Shown piece after piece: positions 1-8,777 of a stretch of DNA of 64,000 nucleotides (positions are counted from its first letter, which is position 1; every line of letters starts with the position of its first letter). A program made the translations under genes and the position numbers. The stretch is from Parafrankia sp041008525 (GTDB lineage: Bacteria; Actinomycetota; Actinomycetes; Frankiales; Frankiaceae), in NCBI RefSeq assembly GCF_041008525.1, contig NZ_JBFLUG010000001.1, positions 62,001-126,000 of the forward strand. The letters are read 5' to 3'. Below the pieces are notes generated by a model. That model worked only from the letters and a program-made list of their open reading frames with translations, was not told the DNA's origin and ran no database searches.

Positions 1-1
1 C

Positions 2-1510
2 TCGGGTGACCAGGGTCCTGGCAGCTCGGGTCCTGGCAGCTCGGCCGGTCCGGCCGAGGAACCGCCGGCCGGCGGATGGACCCCGCCGGTCGAGGATCCG
101 CTGTTCGGTCCGCTCCCCACCTACGCCACCGGCGCCTACCCGCTCGCCGGCCACCAGCAGGGCGGCTATCCGATCGCCGGCCACCTGCCGACCGGCCCGC
201 TGCCCGGGCCCGGCACGCACGGCGGCGCCGCCGCCGCCGACGGTGCCCACTCGCCCGGCTGGCAGGGTGACCGGGGCCAGGCGGTCGGCGCGGGTGGCCA
301 GATTTCTCCGGCGGAGCTCGGTCCCGAGCAGACCGGAGGCTTCTCCTTCCACCTGCGCACCGCGACCAGCCCGCTTCCGGTCCTGGCACCACGTCCCGAG
401 GCCCCGGCCGTAGGCCAGGCATCTGCCGGCAGGCCGCCGTCGGCTGCCACGCCGGCCGCGACACCGGCTGGGGCGCAGGGGCCGCAGGAGCCACCCACCG
501 GTCCGATCGCCACGCCCTATCCCGAGGAGGACGCGGCCCAGTCGCGGGCGGGCATGATCGGTGGCGAGCCGCGGGCCCGTTCGACGAATCTCGCGAAGCC
601 GGCCAGGACGCGGGTCGCGATGAGTCGTCAGCAGACCGACCGTGACGACACCGACCGCCGCGAAGCTACGGAGGGTGGCGAGAACCGTCCGGGCGGGCGG
701 GCCCGTTTCGGCGGAGACGTCAGGCGTTTCGAGGTTCCCGAGGAGGGGGCTCCGGGGCGGCGGGGCACGCGGCGGCTGATCGCGGTTGCGGCCGCGCTCG
801 TGCTCACCCTGGTTGCCGCGGGAGCCGTCATCGTCCTCGCCCGGGGTGGCGGCGACGGCACCCCGGGCACCCCGGCGCCCACAGCAGCGGCGCCGTCGGT
901 GGACCCGAACTTCATCAACAGCGCGGCCTCCGACGCCAGGCCGGTGGCGGCGAACGAGTTCTTCCCCGACCGCGAGATCACCGTCCAGGGCCACCGGTAC
1001 ACCCGGCTCGGCTCCAGTCTGGTGTCCGGCTGCCCGGACCGCAGCGGTGAGCTCGTCACCGCCCTCAACGACGACTCGTGCACCCAGCTTGTCCGCGCGC
1101 TGTACCTGACAGCGCCGGCCGGGGGCGGCCCGCAGGTGCTCGCCGGTGTCTCGGTGTTCGTCACGGACACACAGAGCACCGCGCAGGCCGCCGCGGCGAT
1201 CGCTGCCCAGGGCCGGGGCGGCGTGACCGCACTGCCGATCCCCGCGGGCTCGATCGAGAACGCACAGATTCTCGGCCCGGCCGGGGACAACTCCTGGCGA
1301 GCTGCGATCGCCCGCGGGCACTACATGATCCTCACGCAGCTCGCCTACGTCGACGGCAGCCAGGGCGGTCCCGACGACCCGGCGCTGCGTGACACGATCA
1401 CCGACCTGGGGCTGATCGCCGTCGAGCCGATCGCCCAGCGCATGGTCGCTGGTGGGACCGGTACCGCCGGCGGCGGCTCCTCCCCCGCGACCAGCCCGGC
1501 CGGCCGCTGA
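2..1510 (+). CDS. Proline/glycine-rich single-pass membrane protein of unknown function, 5' end outside the window
   Basis: The reading frame is open from base 2 to the TGA at 1508-1510 with strong G/C third-position bias throughout, so the gene probably begins before the window. The visible 502 residues are a Pro/Gly/Ala-rich presumably cytoplasmic part, a basic stretch, one hydrophobic membrane segment (about 776-845, IAVAAALVLTLVAAGAVIVL) and an exported C-terminal domain of about 200 residues. That domain has two cysteines roughly 20 residues apart (SGCPDRS and DDSCTQ) that could form a disulfide. I recognise no family. An internal ATG at 554 or 619 could be the true start, but neither has a convincing ribosome site and the codon bias continues upstream. 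It converges on truA. Confidence 0.6.
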   Translation, partial: SGDQGPGSSGPGSSAGPAEEPPAGGWTPPVEDPLFGPLPTYATGAYPLAGHQQGGYPIAGHLPTGPLPGPGTHGGAAAADGAHSPGWQGDRGQAVGAGGQISPAELGPEQTGGFSFHLRTATSPLPVLAPRPEAPAVGQASAGRPPSAATPAATPAGAQGPQEPPTGPIATPYPEEDAAQSRAGMIGGEPRARSTNLAKPARTRVAMSRQQTDRDDTDRREATEGGENRPGGRARFGGDVRRFEVPEEGAPGRRGTRRLIAVAAALVLTLVAAGAVIVLARGGGDGTPGTPAPTAAAPSVDPNFINSAASDARPVAANEFFPDREITVQGHRYTRLGSSLVSGCPDRSGELVTALNDDSCTQLVRALYLTAPAGGGPQVLAGVSVFVTDTQSTAQAAAAIAAQGRGGVTALPIPAGSIENAQILGPAGDNSWRAAIARGHYMILTQLAYVDGSQGGPDDPALRDTITDLGLIAVEPIAQRMVAGGTGTAGGGSSPATSPAGR

Positions 1511-1573
1511 GCCGACCCCGCACCCTGGCGCACGAAAGGCTCTGGCCGCCAGGCTCCCCGGCGGGCCGTCCGG

Positions 1574-2434
1574 TCAGCCGGAGGACGTCGTCGGGACCCG
1601 TACCGCCCGGGTCACCCGGGCGCGGGCGGCCAGCAGCGCGTCGGGGGGGTAGCGGACCTCGACGAGCGTCAGGCCGTGCGCGGGGAGCACGGTGACCGCG
1701 GGGTCGCGCACACCTCGGCCGAGCACACCGGCGGCCCATTCCGGTCGCTGGCGCCCCTCCCCCACCGCTACAAGCGCGCCCACCAGGGCGCGCACCATCG
1801 AATGGCAGAACGCGTCAGCCTCGACATCGGCCAGGATCACGCCGCCCGCGCTGCGGGAGACATCCAGGCGCAGCAGCGTCCGCACCGTCGTGGCACCCTC
1901 GCGCCGGCGACAGAAGGCGGCGAAGTCATGCTCCCCGAGCAGCAGCAGTGCGGCCTGGGCCATCGCGGCGGTGTCCAGCGGGCGAGGGGAGGCCAGCGTG
2001 TCGAAACGGCGCAGCGGGTCCGCGCCGTGGGGTGCATCCGTGATCCGGTAGACGTACCGGCGGGACAGCGCCGAGAAGCGGGCGTCGAACCCGGCCGGGG
2101 CGGGTGCGAGGCCGGTGACGCGGACCGCGCGGTCGAGCACCCCGTTGAGCCGGCGGGCCAGCCCGCCGACCGGGGTACCAGCAGGAAGGTCGACATGCGC
2201 CACCTGGCCGATGGCGTGCACGCCCGAGTCGGTGCGACCCGCGACGGTGAGGCGCACCGCCGACAGCCGGGCCACCCTCATCAGCGCGTCCTCGACGTCG
2301 CCCTGGACCGTGCGCTGCCCGGGCTGACGGGCCCACCCGGCAAACGGGGTGCCGTCGTAGGACAGATCCAGTCGCAGGCGGAGCAGCCCTTCGATCGGGG
2401 CTGTCGGGGTCACCACTGCCATCTGGCCAGCCAT
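1574..2434 (-). CDS. truA: tRNA pseudouridine(38-40) synthase TruA
   Basis: Converts uridines 38-40 of the tRNA anticodon stem to pseudouridine. The 286-residue product is near the family length (270 in E. coli). It has the N-terminal motif LDLSYDGTPFAGWARQPGQRT and the catalytic loop AGRTDSGVHA with nucleophile Asp69. The frame stays open about 54 codons further upstream, but the ATG at 2434 is chosen because GGGAGG lies 5 bases before it and the family homology begins about 18 residues later. It is the last gene of the alpha operon, after rplQ, the usual actinobacterial position. Confidence 0.93.
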   Translation of the reverse strand: MAGQMAVVTPTAPIEGLLRLRLDLSYDGTPFAGWARQPGQRTVQGDVEDALMRVARLSAVRLTVAGRTDSGVHAIGQVAHVDLPAGTPVGGLARRLNGVLDRAVRVTGLAPAPAGFDARFSALSRRYVYRITDAPHGADPLRRFDTLASPRPLDTAAMAQAALLLLGEHDFAAFCRRREGATTVRTLLRLDVSRSAGGVILADVEADAFCHSMVRALVGALVAVGEGRQRPEWAAGVLGRGVRDPAVTVLPAHGLTLVEVRYPPDALLAARARVTRAVRVPTTSSG

Positions 2435-2676
2435 CAGGACCTCCCACACCGCAACACGGCAGTCCCGGAGCCCTGACGCCCGGCACGGCCCTCGTCCCCC
2501 GCGGGGACCTACCTGGACCCTCGTACTACGGGGGGATCTACCCGGACCATCGTGGCGAACTCCGGGCACACACGCAGGAGCCCGCCGCCCCACCACGGGC
2601 GACGGGCTCCTGACCGATCAGATGCAACGACTCCGCAGCCGGCCACGAACCGGGCCGCCACGACAGTCGGAACCGC

Positions 2677-3312
2677 TCAGCTCTCCGGCTTGGTCTCGGC
2701 GCCGGTCTCGTTCTCGTTGCTCACGGCCTCGGCGCTGGTGGCGTCGGCGCTGGTGGCGTCGGCGCTGGTGGCGTCGGCGCTGGTGGCGTCGGCAGCCTTC
2801 GCGGCCTCGGCCTCGGCGGCAACCCCGGCAGCCGTCGGCGACTCCTTGCGGAGGTCGTCGGCAGCCTCGGCCGTGGCGCCGGTCGGCGCCTTGCGGGAGG
2901 CGAACCGCGTCCCGCGGGCACGCTCGGCCTCGGCGACGGCCGACTGGCCGACGGTCAGTGCCTCGACGAGCTCGATGCGGGCCATCGGAGCGGCGTCGCC
3001 GCGGCGCGGGCCCAGCTTCACGATGCGCGTGTAACCACCGCTACGGTCCGCGTACCGCGGCCCGATCTCGGTGAAGAGCGTGTGCACGACCGAGTTGTTC
3101 CGGACGACCCGCATCACCCTCCGCCGCGCGTGCAGGTCACCACGCTTCGCGTGGGTGACCAGGCGCTCGGCGTAGGGGCGCAGCCTGCGCGCCTTCGCCT
3201 CAGTGGTCGTGATGCCACCGTGCTCGAACAGCGCGGTGGCGAGGTTGGCCAGCAGCAGCCGCTCATGTGCGGGGCTGCCGCCGAGCCGGGCGCCCTTGGT
3301 TGGCGTGGGCAT
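2677..3312 (-). CDS. rplQ: 50S ribosomal protein L17 with a long Ala/Glu-rich tail
   Basis: bL17 lies near the exit tunnel of the 50S subunit. Residues 1 to about 120 are the conserved domain, starting MPTPTKGARLGGSPAHERLLLANL and including the basic TTTEAKARRLRPYAERLVTHAKRGDLHARR stretch. At 211 residues it is much longer than the roughly 120-residue E. coli protein. The extra part is an Ala/Glu/Asp-rich tail containing four exact ADATS repeats. Actinobacterial L17 proteins often have such tails; the perfect repeat is specific to this sequence. The gene follows rpoA in the alpha operon, with a hairpin in the spacer. Confidence 0.95.
   Translation of the reverse strand: MPTPTKGARLGGSPAHERLLLANLATALFEHGGITTTEAKARRLRPYAERLVTHAKRGDLHARRRVMRVVRNNSVVHTLFTEIGPRYADRSGGYTRIVKLGPRRGDAAPMARIELVEALTVGQSAVAEAERARGTRFASRKAPTGATAEAADDLRKESPTAAGVAAEAEAAKAADATSADATSADATSADATSAEAVSNENETGAETKPES
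2731..2790 (-). repeat. Four perfect tandem copies of a 15-bp unit inside rplQ
   Basis: The unit GGCGCTGGTGGCGTC (plus strand) occurs four times with no mismatch and encodes four pentapeptides (ADATS, read on the minus strand) in the L17 tail. Perfect identity suggests recent expansion by slippage. The period is a multiple of three, so copy-number change would not shift the frame. Confidence 0.95.
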
Positions 3313-3391
3313 GATGGGTGCTCCTCGTTCCTCTCGCTGTTCTCCGGGCGCTGCCGGGAAGCACGGCTGGGCCCCCGGTAGACGTGCGCCT

Positions 3392-3417
3392 CGGGCCCCC
3401 GGTCATCCGGGGGCCCG
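3392..3417 (-). terminator. Hairpin between rpoA and rplQ
   Basis: An 11-bp perfect stem (CGGGCCCCCGG / CCGGGGGCCCG) with a 4-base loop lies 16 bases after the rpoA stop. No T-tract follows. Because rplQ and truA continue on the same strand, this may be a partial terminator or an mRNA-stabilising stem that lowers distal expression, not a full stop. Confidence 0.5.
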
Positions 3418-3432
3418 GGCCACACGGTCGGA

Positions 3433-4482
3433 TCAGTACTGTTCGGTCTCGACGAACTCGCGACCGTCGTCGGACGGGTCGGAGAACGACGGGTTGTACG
3501 TGTCGGTGCCGTAGGTGTCGACCGCCTGACGCGGGTCGAACCCGGGCGGGGAGTCCTTGAGCTGCAGGCCCATGGCACCCAGCTTGGTCTTGACCTCGTC
3601 GATCGACTTCTGCCCGAAGTTGCGGATGTCGAGCAGATCGGCCTCGCTGCGGGACACCAGCTCACCGATGGTGTGGATGCCCTCGCGCTTGAGGCAGTTG
3701 TAGGAGCGGACGGTCAGGTCCATCTCCTCGATCGGCAGCGCCAGGTCGGCGGCCAGGGCCGCGTCCGCCGCGGACGGGCCGATGTCGACACCCTCCGCCT
3801 CGGCGTTGAGCTCCTGGGCCAGGCCGAAGAGGCCGACGAGGGTCTTGCCCGCGCTGGCCATCGCGTCCCGCGGCGAGATCGACTGCTTCGTCTCGACGTC
3901 GACGATCAGCCGGTCGAAGTCCGTCCGCTGCTCGACACGGGTTGCCTCGACCTTGTAGGTCACCTTCAGCACCGGCGAGTAGATGGAGTCGATCGGGATA
4001 CGGCCGATCTCCTGGCCGGGCTGCTTGTTCTGCGCGGCGCTCACGTAGCCGCGGCCCCGCTCGACGGTCAGCTCGATCTCGAGCTTGCCCTTGTCGTTGA
4101 GGGTCGCAAGGTGCAGGTCGGGGTTGTGCACCTCGACGCCGGCCGGGGGCGCGATGTCCGCCGCGGTGACCTCACCGGGGCCCTGCTTGCGCAGGTACAT
4201 CACGGTCGGCTCGTCGTTGTCGGAGCTGACGACCAGTTCCTTGAGGTTCAGGATCAGGTCGGTCACGTCCTCCTTGACCCCGGGAACCGTGGAGAACTCG
4301 TGGAGGACGCCGTCCACCCGGATGCTCGTCACGGCCGCGCCCGGAATCGACGACAGCAGGGTGCGGCGCAGCGAGTTGCCGAGGGTGTAGCCGAAGCCCG
4401 GCTCGAGCGGCTCGATCACGAAACGCGACCGGAACTCGGTGATCGGGTCCTCGGCGAGGGTGGGACGCTGAGCGATCAGCAT
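3433..4482 (-). CDS. rpoA: RNA polymerase alpha subunit
   Basis: Alpha dimerises to nucleate RNA polymerase assembly, and its C-terminal domain contacts UP elements and activators. The 349-residue protein has the N-terminal domain (FVIEPLEPGFGYTLGNSLRRTLLSSIPGAAVTSIRVDG) and an alpha-CTD with helix-hairpin-helix elements (LDLTVRSYNCLKREGIHTIGEL...NFGQKSIDEVKTKL) and a short acidic tail. The ATG at 4482 is preceded by GGAAGGA and begins the conserved MLIAQRPTL; the upstream 45 codons of open frame look non-coding. It sits between rpsD and rplQ, as in most bacteria. Confidence 0.97.
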   Translation of the reverse strand: MLIAQRPTLAEDPITEFRSRFVIEPLEPGFGYTLGNSLRRTLLSSIPGAAVTSIRVDGVLHEFSTVPGVKEDVTDLILNLKELVVSSDNDEPTVMYLRKQGPGEVTAADIAPPAGVEVHNPDLHLATLNDKGKLEIELTVERGRGYVSAAQNKQPGQEIGRIPIDSIYSPVLKVTYKVEATRVEQRTDFDRLIVDVETKQSISPRDAMASAGKTLVGLFGLAQELNAEAEGVDIGPSAADAALAADLALPIEEMDLTVRSYNCLKREGIHTIGELVSRSEADLLDIRNFGQKSIDEVKTKLGAMGLQLKDSPPGFDPRQAVDTYGTDTYNPSFSDPSDDGREFVETEQY

Positions 4483-4663
4483 GAGATCTTCCTTCCGCAC
4501 ACGGCGACCGCCATATGACGCCGTGAATGCCCCGGAACGCGGGGCCGACACAGAGACATCCGTCCATCCCTGTACCCCCAACAGTACGCCGAGCCACGAT
4601 CCGGCCCGGCACGCCACTGGTGAAACCGGCTGCCGGCCGGCGTGGCCGGCAGCCGGGAAACGA

Positions 4664-5293
4664 CTACTTCGAGTAGAGCTCGACGATCAGCTGCTCCTGC
4701 ACCTGGGTGTCGATCACCTGGCGAGCGGGCAGCGAGTGGACGAGCAGGCGCATCTGGCTCGGGATCGCCTCGATCCACGGCGGAACGGTGCGGCCGGTCC
4801 CCGCGGTCTCGCGGGCCACGATGAACGGGGTGAGCTCGCGCGACTTCGGCGCGATCTCCACGATGTCGTTCTCGGTGACCCGGTAGCTCGGGATGTCGAC
4901 CTTGCGGCCGTTGACCTGCACGTGACCGTGCCGGACCGCCTGGCGGGCGGCGTCCCGGGACGGCGCGAAGCCACCCCGGTAGACCACGTTGTCCAGGCGC
5001 GACTCGAGGATCTTCAGCAGCTCGTCACCGGTCTTGCCGGCGCGGCGGTTCGCCTCGTCGTAGTAGCCCCGGAACTGCTTCTCGAGGATGCCGTAGATAC
5101 GCGCGCACTTCTGCTTCTCGCGCTTCTGCAGCAGGTACTCGGAGTCCTTCGTGCGGCCCCGGCCGTGCTCGCCCGGCGGGTAGGGCCGGATCTCGATCGG
5201 GCACTTCGGGGTCTCGCACTTGCTGCCCTTGAGGAACAGCTTCGTCTTCTCGCGGCGGCAACGCTTGCAGTCCGCGCCGGTGTAACGGGCCAT
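4664..5293 (-). CDS. rpsD: 30S ribosomal protein S4 (zinc-binding type)
   Basis: uS4 nucleates 30S assembly on 16S rRNA. Its 209 residues match the family, with the S4 RNA-binding domain around RLDNVVYRGGFAPSRDAARQAVRHGHVQVNGRKVDIPSY. Cys9, Cys12, Cys26 and Cys31 form the N-terminal zinc site of the C+ form; many actinobacteria also keep a cysteine-free copy elsewhere. E. coli S4 represses its own alpha operon, but I see no clear target structure here. Confidence 0.97.
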   Translation of the reverse strand: MARYTGADCKRCRREKTKLFLKGSKCETPKCPIEIRPYPPGEHGRGRTKDSEYLLQKREKQKCARIYGILEKQFRGYYDEANRRAGKTGDELLKILESRLDNVVYRGGFAPSRDAARQAVRHGHVQVNGRKVDIPSYRVTENDIVEIAPKSRELTPFIVARETAGTGRTVPPWIEAIPSQMRLLVHSLPARQVIDTQVQEQLIVELYSK

Positions 5294-5328
5294 GCTAGTC
5301 CTTCTCTCTCGTATCCCTGGCGCGGACT

Positions 5329-5733
5329 TCAGACCCGGCGACGCTTCGGCGGGCGGCAGCCGTTGTGCGGGGTGGGCGTGACGTCCTGGATGGCGCCGAC
5401 CTCGAGGCCGGCGGCCTGCAGCGAGCGGATCGCCGTCTCCCGACCGGAGCCGGGGCCCTTGACGAAGACATCGACCTTACGCATCCCGTGCTCCTGCGCC
5501 TTGCGGGCCGCGTTCTCGGCGGCCATCTGCGCGGCGTACGGGGTCGACTTACGGGAGCCCTTGAAGCCGACGTGCCCGGCCGAGGCCCAGGAGATCACGT
5601 TCCCGCTCGGGTCGGTGATCGAGACGATCGTGTTGTTGAACGTGCTCTTGATGTGAGCGTGCCCGTGGGCGACGTTCTTCTTTTCTTTGCGCCGGACCTT
5701 CTTGACGCCGGCAGTGCGTGTCTTGGGAGGCAT
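5329..5733 (-). CDS. rpsK: 30S ribosomal protein S11
   Basis: uS11 is part of the 30S platform near the mRNA exit. The 134-residue protein starts MPPKTRTAGVKKVRRKEKKNV and has the family core AHIKSTFNNTIVSITDPSGNVISWASAGHVGFKGSRKSTPYAAQ and the C-terminal PHNGCRPPKRRRV. Length and order (after rpsM, before rpsD) are standard. Confidence 0.97.
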   Translation of the reverse strand: MPPKTRTAGVKKVRRKEKKNVAHGHAHIKSTFNNTIVSITDPSGNVISWASAGHVGFKGSRKSTPYAAQMAAENAARKAQEHGMRKVDVFVKGPGSGRETAIRSLQAAGLEVGAIQDVTPTPHNGCRPPKRRRV

Positions 5734-5811
5734 AAACCCGTGGTCTCCGTCTGTGAGGTCGTCGGTCAGCGGTCGGCGCCCGGGTACGCGTGGCCCGGGC
5801 GGAGCCGATGA

Positions 5812-6192
5812 CTACTTCTTGCCGGCCTTCTTCTTCCCGGCGATGGCACGGCGCGGGCCCTTGCGGGTGCGCGCGTTGGTGTGCGTGCGCTGGCCGTGGA
5901 CCGGAAGGTTGCGGCGGTGACGGAGACCCTGGTAGCAGCCGATCTCCATCTTGCGGCGAATGTCCTGCTTGATCTCACGGTTGAGATCGCCCTCGACGCG
6001 GTAGTTGGCGTCGATCCACTCCCGGAGCTTCTGGACCTCTTCGTCGGTGAGGTCACGGACCCGGGTGTCGGGGTTGACGCCGGTGGCGGCGAGGGTGTCC
6101 CGAGAGCGGCTGCGGCCGATCCCGAAGATGTAGGTCAGCGCGATCTCGACCCGCTTCTCGCGGGGAAGGTCGACGCCGGACAGGCGTGCCAT
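5812..6192 (-). CDS. rpsM: 30S ribosomal protein S13
   Basis: uS13 sits in the 30S head and contacts P-site tRNA and the 50S subunit through bridge B1. The 126 residues include MARLSGVDLPREKRVEIALTYIFGIGRSRS, the helix-two-turn-helix region and the basic tail GQRTHTNARTRKGPRRAIAGKKKAGKK. It is separated from rpmJ by a 218-base spacer containing hairpins. Confidence 0.97.
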   Translation of the reverse strand: MARLSGVDLPREKRVEIALTYIFGIGRSRSRDTLAATGVNPDTRVRDLTDEEVQKLREWIDANYRVEGDLNREIKQDIRRKMEIGCYQGLRHRRNLPVHGQRTHTNARTRKGPRRAIAGKKKAGKK

Positions 6193-6355
6193 GAAACGGT
6201 GGTTCCTTCCTGCATCCGGAGGTCTCGGACGACACCGCCCCCGCCCTGCCCGGCGACGAGCCCACCCTCACGGCGGACGTCGACCCGATAACAGACGAGG
6301 CCCCGGCCTCCGACCGGGGGTGGAACCGCTGGACGCGGTCTGGCGTCGCTCCTGA

Positions 6356-6402
6356 CGGCGGGCCATCGGCCCGCCGGGTCGGCGGCGGGCCTACAGCCCG
6401 CC
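6356..6402 (-). terminator. Two small GC hairpins just downstream of rpmJ
   Basis: Two adjacent stems, 6356-6364/6368-6376 (9 bp) and 6384-6390/6396-6402 (7 bp), lie within 55 bases after the rpmJ stop and before rpsM. They lack T-tracts. They may attenuate transcription or mark a processing site; function is inferred only from position. Confidence 0.4.
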
Positions 6403-6410
6403 ACCCGTCA

Positions 6411-6524
6411 TCAGCCCTGGCGCTGCTTGTGACGCAGGTTGTCGCAGATGACCATGACACGCCCGTGACGGCGGATCACCTTGCACTTGTCGCAGATCTT
6501 CTTCACGCTCGGCTTGACCTTCAC
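6411..6524 (-). CDS. rpmJ: 50S ribosomal protein L36 (zinc-binding type)
   Basis: bL36 is the smallest 50S protein. The 37-residue sequence VKVKPSVKKICDKCKVIRRH plus the tail VMVICDNLRHKQRQG is unmistakable. Cys11, Cys14, Cys27 and His32 form the CCCH zinc ribbon. The start is a GTG at 6524 with GGAGG 11 bases upstream. It lies 55 bases after infA, the standard order. Confidence 0.95.
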   Translation of the reverse strand: MKVKPSVKKICDKCKVIRRHGRVMVICDNLRHKQRQG

Positions 6525-6579
6525 GGCCGCACGAACCTCCACACGCAGCCGTGGGCCGCGCTCGCTGATGGGATGACGA

Positions 6580-6801
6580 CTACTTGTAGCGGTAGACGAT
6601 GCGACCGCGGGACAGGTCGTAGGGCGAGAGCTCCACCACCACGCGGTCCTCGGGGAGGATCCGGATGTAGTGCTGACGCATCTTGCCACTGATGTGGGCG
6701 AGCACTCGATGACCGTTCTGGAGCTCCACCCGGAACATGGCGTTCGGGAGCGGCTCCACCACTCGGCCCTCGATCTCGATGGCCCCGTCCTTCTTCGGCA
6801 T
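6580..6801 (-). CDS. infA: Translation initiation factor IF-1
   Basis: IF-1 occupies the 30S A site during initiation and stabilises IF-2 and IF-3 binding. The 73-residue protein is a single OB-fold: MPKKDGAIEIEGRVVEPLPN, FRVELQNGHRVLAHISGKMR, YIRILPEDRVVVELSPYDLSRGRIVYRYK. The ATG at 6801 is 2 bases after GCGGAGG, and upstream codons do not match the family. It is the first gene of the alpha operon; a promoter-like element lies at 6955-6984. Confidence 0.97.
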   Translation of the reverse strand: MPKKDGAIEIEGRVVEPLPNAMFRVELQNGHRVLAHISGKMRQHYIRILPEDRVVVELSPYDLSRGRIVYRYK

Positions 6802-6954
6802 GTCCTCCGCTGTCCTGACGTCGACGCTGGGATGACGGCCCGGACGCGCATGGCGGGCACCCACACAGCCCTGGCAGGGCGCTCACGCAACACCACCGCA
6901 CCGAACACCACCTCAAAGGCCATGCCCGACGACGCTGGAGACCGTCAACTCATG

Positions 6955-6984
6955 AGTGTACGTGCCGGCTCCGTCAAGGGCCAA
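6955..6984 (-). promoter_or_regulatory. Probable promoter of the infA (alpha) operon
   Basis: On the minus strand TTGGCC (6979-6984) and TACACT (6955-6960) are separated by 18 bases, a fair match to the housekeeping sigma consensus. The TACACT hexamer is identical to that of the rpoB promoter candidate. It would give a leader of about 145 bases before infA. Read by eye only. Confidence 0.5.
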
Positions 6985-7017
6985 CAGGGGCCTTGCGCAT
7001 CCTCACGGCACGCATCC

Positions 7018-7860
7018 TCACGGGGCGGACGGCGCGTCCGCGGGCTGCCCGCAGACCACTCCGAGCTCGGCAAACCGCGCGACTCCGCCATCCGGCTCGG
7101 TGAGGACCCAGGGACCGCGCGGAGTCACGGCCACCGAGTGCTCGGTGTGGGCCGCGAGCGAGCCGTCCTTCGTCGCGACCGTCCACTCGTCCGCAAGCAC
7201 GACAGTCTCCGCCGAGCCCAGGGTGATCATCGGCTCGATGGCAAGTGCGACGCCCTCGACCAGCTTCAGGCCGCGGCCAGGCCGCCCGTAGTTCAGCACG
7301 TGCGGAGGCTGGTGCATCTCGGAGCCGATCCCGTGACCTCCGTAGTGGTCCACGATGCCGTAGCCGTGCGGCGTGATGTGCCGCTCCACCGCGCTGCTGA
7401 TGTCGGTCAGCCGGCCACCGAGCTGGGCCGCCGCCAAGCCGCGCCACAGCGCCTCGTCGCAGACCCGCAGCATGTCGAGGACCTCCTGCGGGACCTCGCC
7501 CACCGGGACGGTGATCGCGGCGTCACCGTGCCAGCCCTCGACGATCGCGCCGCAGTCGATGGAGATGATGTCGCCCTCACGCAGCACCCGGCGCCGGCTG
7601 GGGATCGCGTGCACCACCTCGTTGTTCACCGAGCTGCAGATCGACGCGGGGTACGGAGGATGGGCGTAGCCCTTGAAGGACGGGATGCCGCCGTCATCGC
7701 GGATCGTCTTCTCCGCGAGCGCGTCCAGGTCCGCGGTGGTCACGCCGGGCGCAACCGCCTCCCGCAGCTTGGCCAGGGTCTTCGCGACGAGCAGCCCGGC
7801 CACCCGCATCCTGGCGATCTCAGCTGCCGTCTTGATCTGGACATGCTCTCGACGTGCCAC
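7018..7860 (-). CDS. map: Methionine aminopeptidase, type I
   Basis: Removes the initiator methionine from nascent proteins using a dinuclear metal site. The 280-residue protein shows all five metal ligands in order, Asp102 (ISIDCGA), Asp113 (GWHGDAA), His176 (YGGHGIG), Glu209 (LAIEPM) and Glu240 (HTEHSV), plus the substrate-contacting His84 (VVHAIPS). There is no N-terminal zinc-finger linker of the type Ia/c enzymes. The GTG start at 7860 fits MARREHVQIKT. It follows adk in the secY-adk-map unit, after a 263-base spacer. Confidence 0.95.
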   Translation of the reverse strand: MARREHVQIKTAAEIARMRVAGLLVAKTLAKLREAVAPGVTTADLDALAEKTIRDDGGIPSFKGYAHPPYPASICSSVNNEVVHAIPSRRRVLREGDIISIDCGAIVEGWHGDAAITVPVGEVPQEVLDMLRVCDEALWRGLAAAQLGGRLTDISSAVERHITPHGYGIVDHYGGHGIGSEMHQPPHVLNYGRPGRGLKLVEGVALAIEPMITLGSAETVVLADEWTVATKDGSLAAHTEHSVAVTPRGPWVLTEPDGGVARFAELGVVCGQPADAPSAP

Positions 7861-8123
7861 GCTGGTTCGGTCCCGTCCTCAGTAGTTTTCGCCCGCGCAG
7901 GTGCCCGGTGTGGTTACCGGACAGGGGCACGCGTCCGGAACACCGAGCCCAGGGCACTTCCGCCTCGTCGACGATAGCTGCCCGACGCAGGGTCGATGAA
8001 CACGTGCCCAACCACTCGGCTCCTGGAACGACTCTCGTCCAGGGAGGTCACCGCGGCGCCTCGCGCCGGCAGGGGGTCAGCAACCGGCGCGAGCGCACGC
8101 CGCCCGCCACTGACCGCCCGGTC

Positions 8124-8777
8124 TCAGTCGCCGTAGTGGCGCAGCGCGTCCAGCGCCCGGTCGGTCACGTTGTCCACCGGTCCGGTGGCGTCGATACCGA
8201 TGAGGATGCCCTTGGCCGCGTAGTAGGCGACAAGCGGAGAGGTCTGCTCCGCGTACACCTCCAGACGGTGGCGGACGGTCTCGGAGCGGTCGTCGTCGCG
8301 CTGGAACAGCTCGCCCGAACAGCGGTCGCAGACGTCCTCGACGCGCGGCGGATCGAAGTCGAGGTGCCAGATGTGGCCACAGCTGCGGCAGGTCCGGCGG
8401 CCGGAGAGCCGACGGACCACCTCGTCGTCATCCACGACCAGCTCGAGCACGACATCCAGCCGCGTGCTCAGCGCGTCGAGCATGCCGCCGAGCACCTCCG
8501 CCTGCGGGACGTTGCGAGGGAAGCCGTCGAGCAGGAAGCCCTTGACCGCGTCGTCCTCGGCGAGCCGGTTGCGCACCATGCCGATGGTTATCTCGTCGGG
8601 AACGAGGTCACCGGCATCCATGTAGGTTTTCGCCTTGACGCCCAACTCGGTGCCTTCGCGGACGTTCGCCCGGAAGATGTCACCGGTGGAGATCTTCGGA
8701 ATGGACCGCGCCTGGGCGATGAAGGCGGCCTGCGTCCCCTTACCTGCTCCGGGCGGTCCTACCAGTACGAGGCGCAC
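8124..8777 (-). CDS. adk: Adenylate kinase with a zinc-type LID
   Basis: Catalyses ATP + AMP = 2 ADP. The 217-residue long-form enzyme has the P-loop GPPGAGKGT (residues 7-15), the AMP-binding LDGFPRN and a LID domain with Cys130, Cys133, Cys150 and Cys153, the four-cysteine zinc site also found in Gram-positive enzymes. The GTG start overlaps the secY TAG by one base (TAGTG), implying coupled translation. Confidence 0.96.
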   Translation of the reverse strand: MRLVLVGPPGAGKGTQAAFIAQARSIPKISTGDIFRANVREGTELGVKAKTYMDAGDLVPDEITIGMVRNRLAEDDAVKGFLLDGFPRNVPQAEVLGGMLDALSTRLDVVLELVVDDDEVVRRLSGRRTCRSCGHIWHLDFDPPRVEDVCDRCSGELFQRDDDRSETVRHRLEVYAEQTSPLVAYYAAKGILIGIDATGPVDNVTDRALDALRHYGD

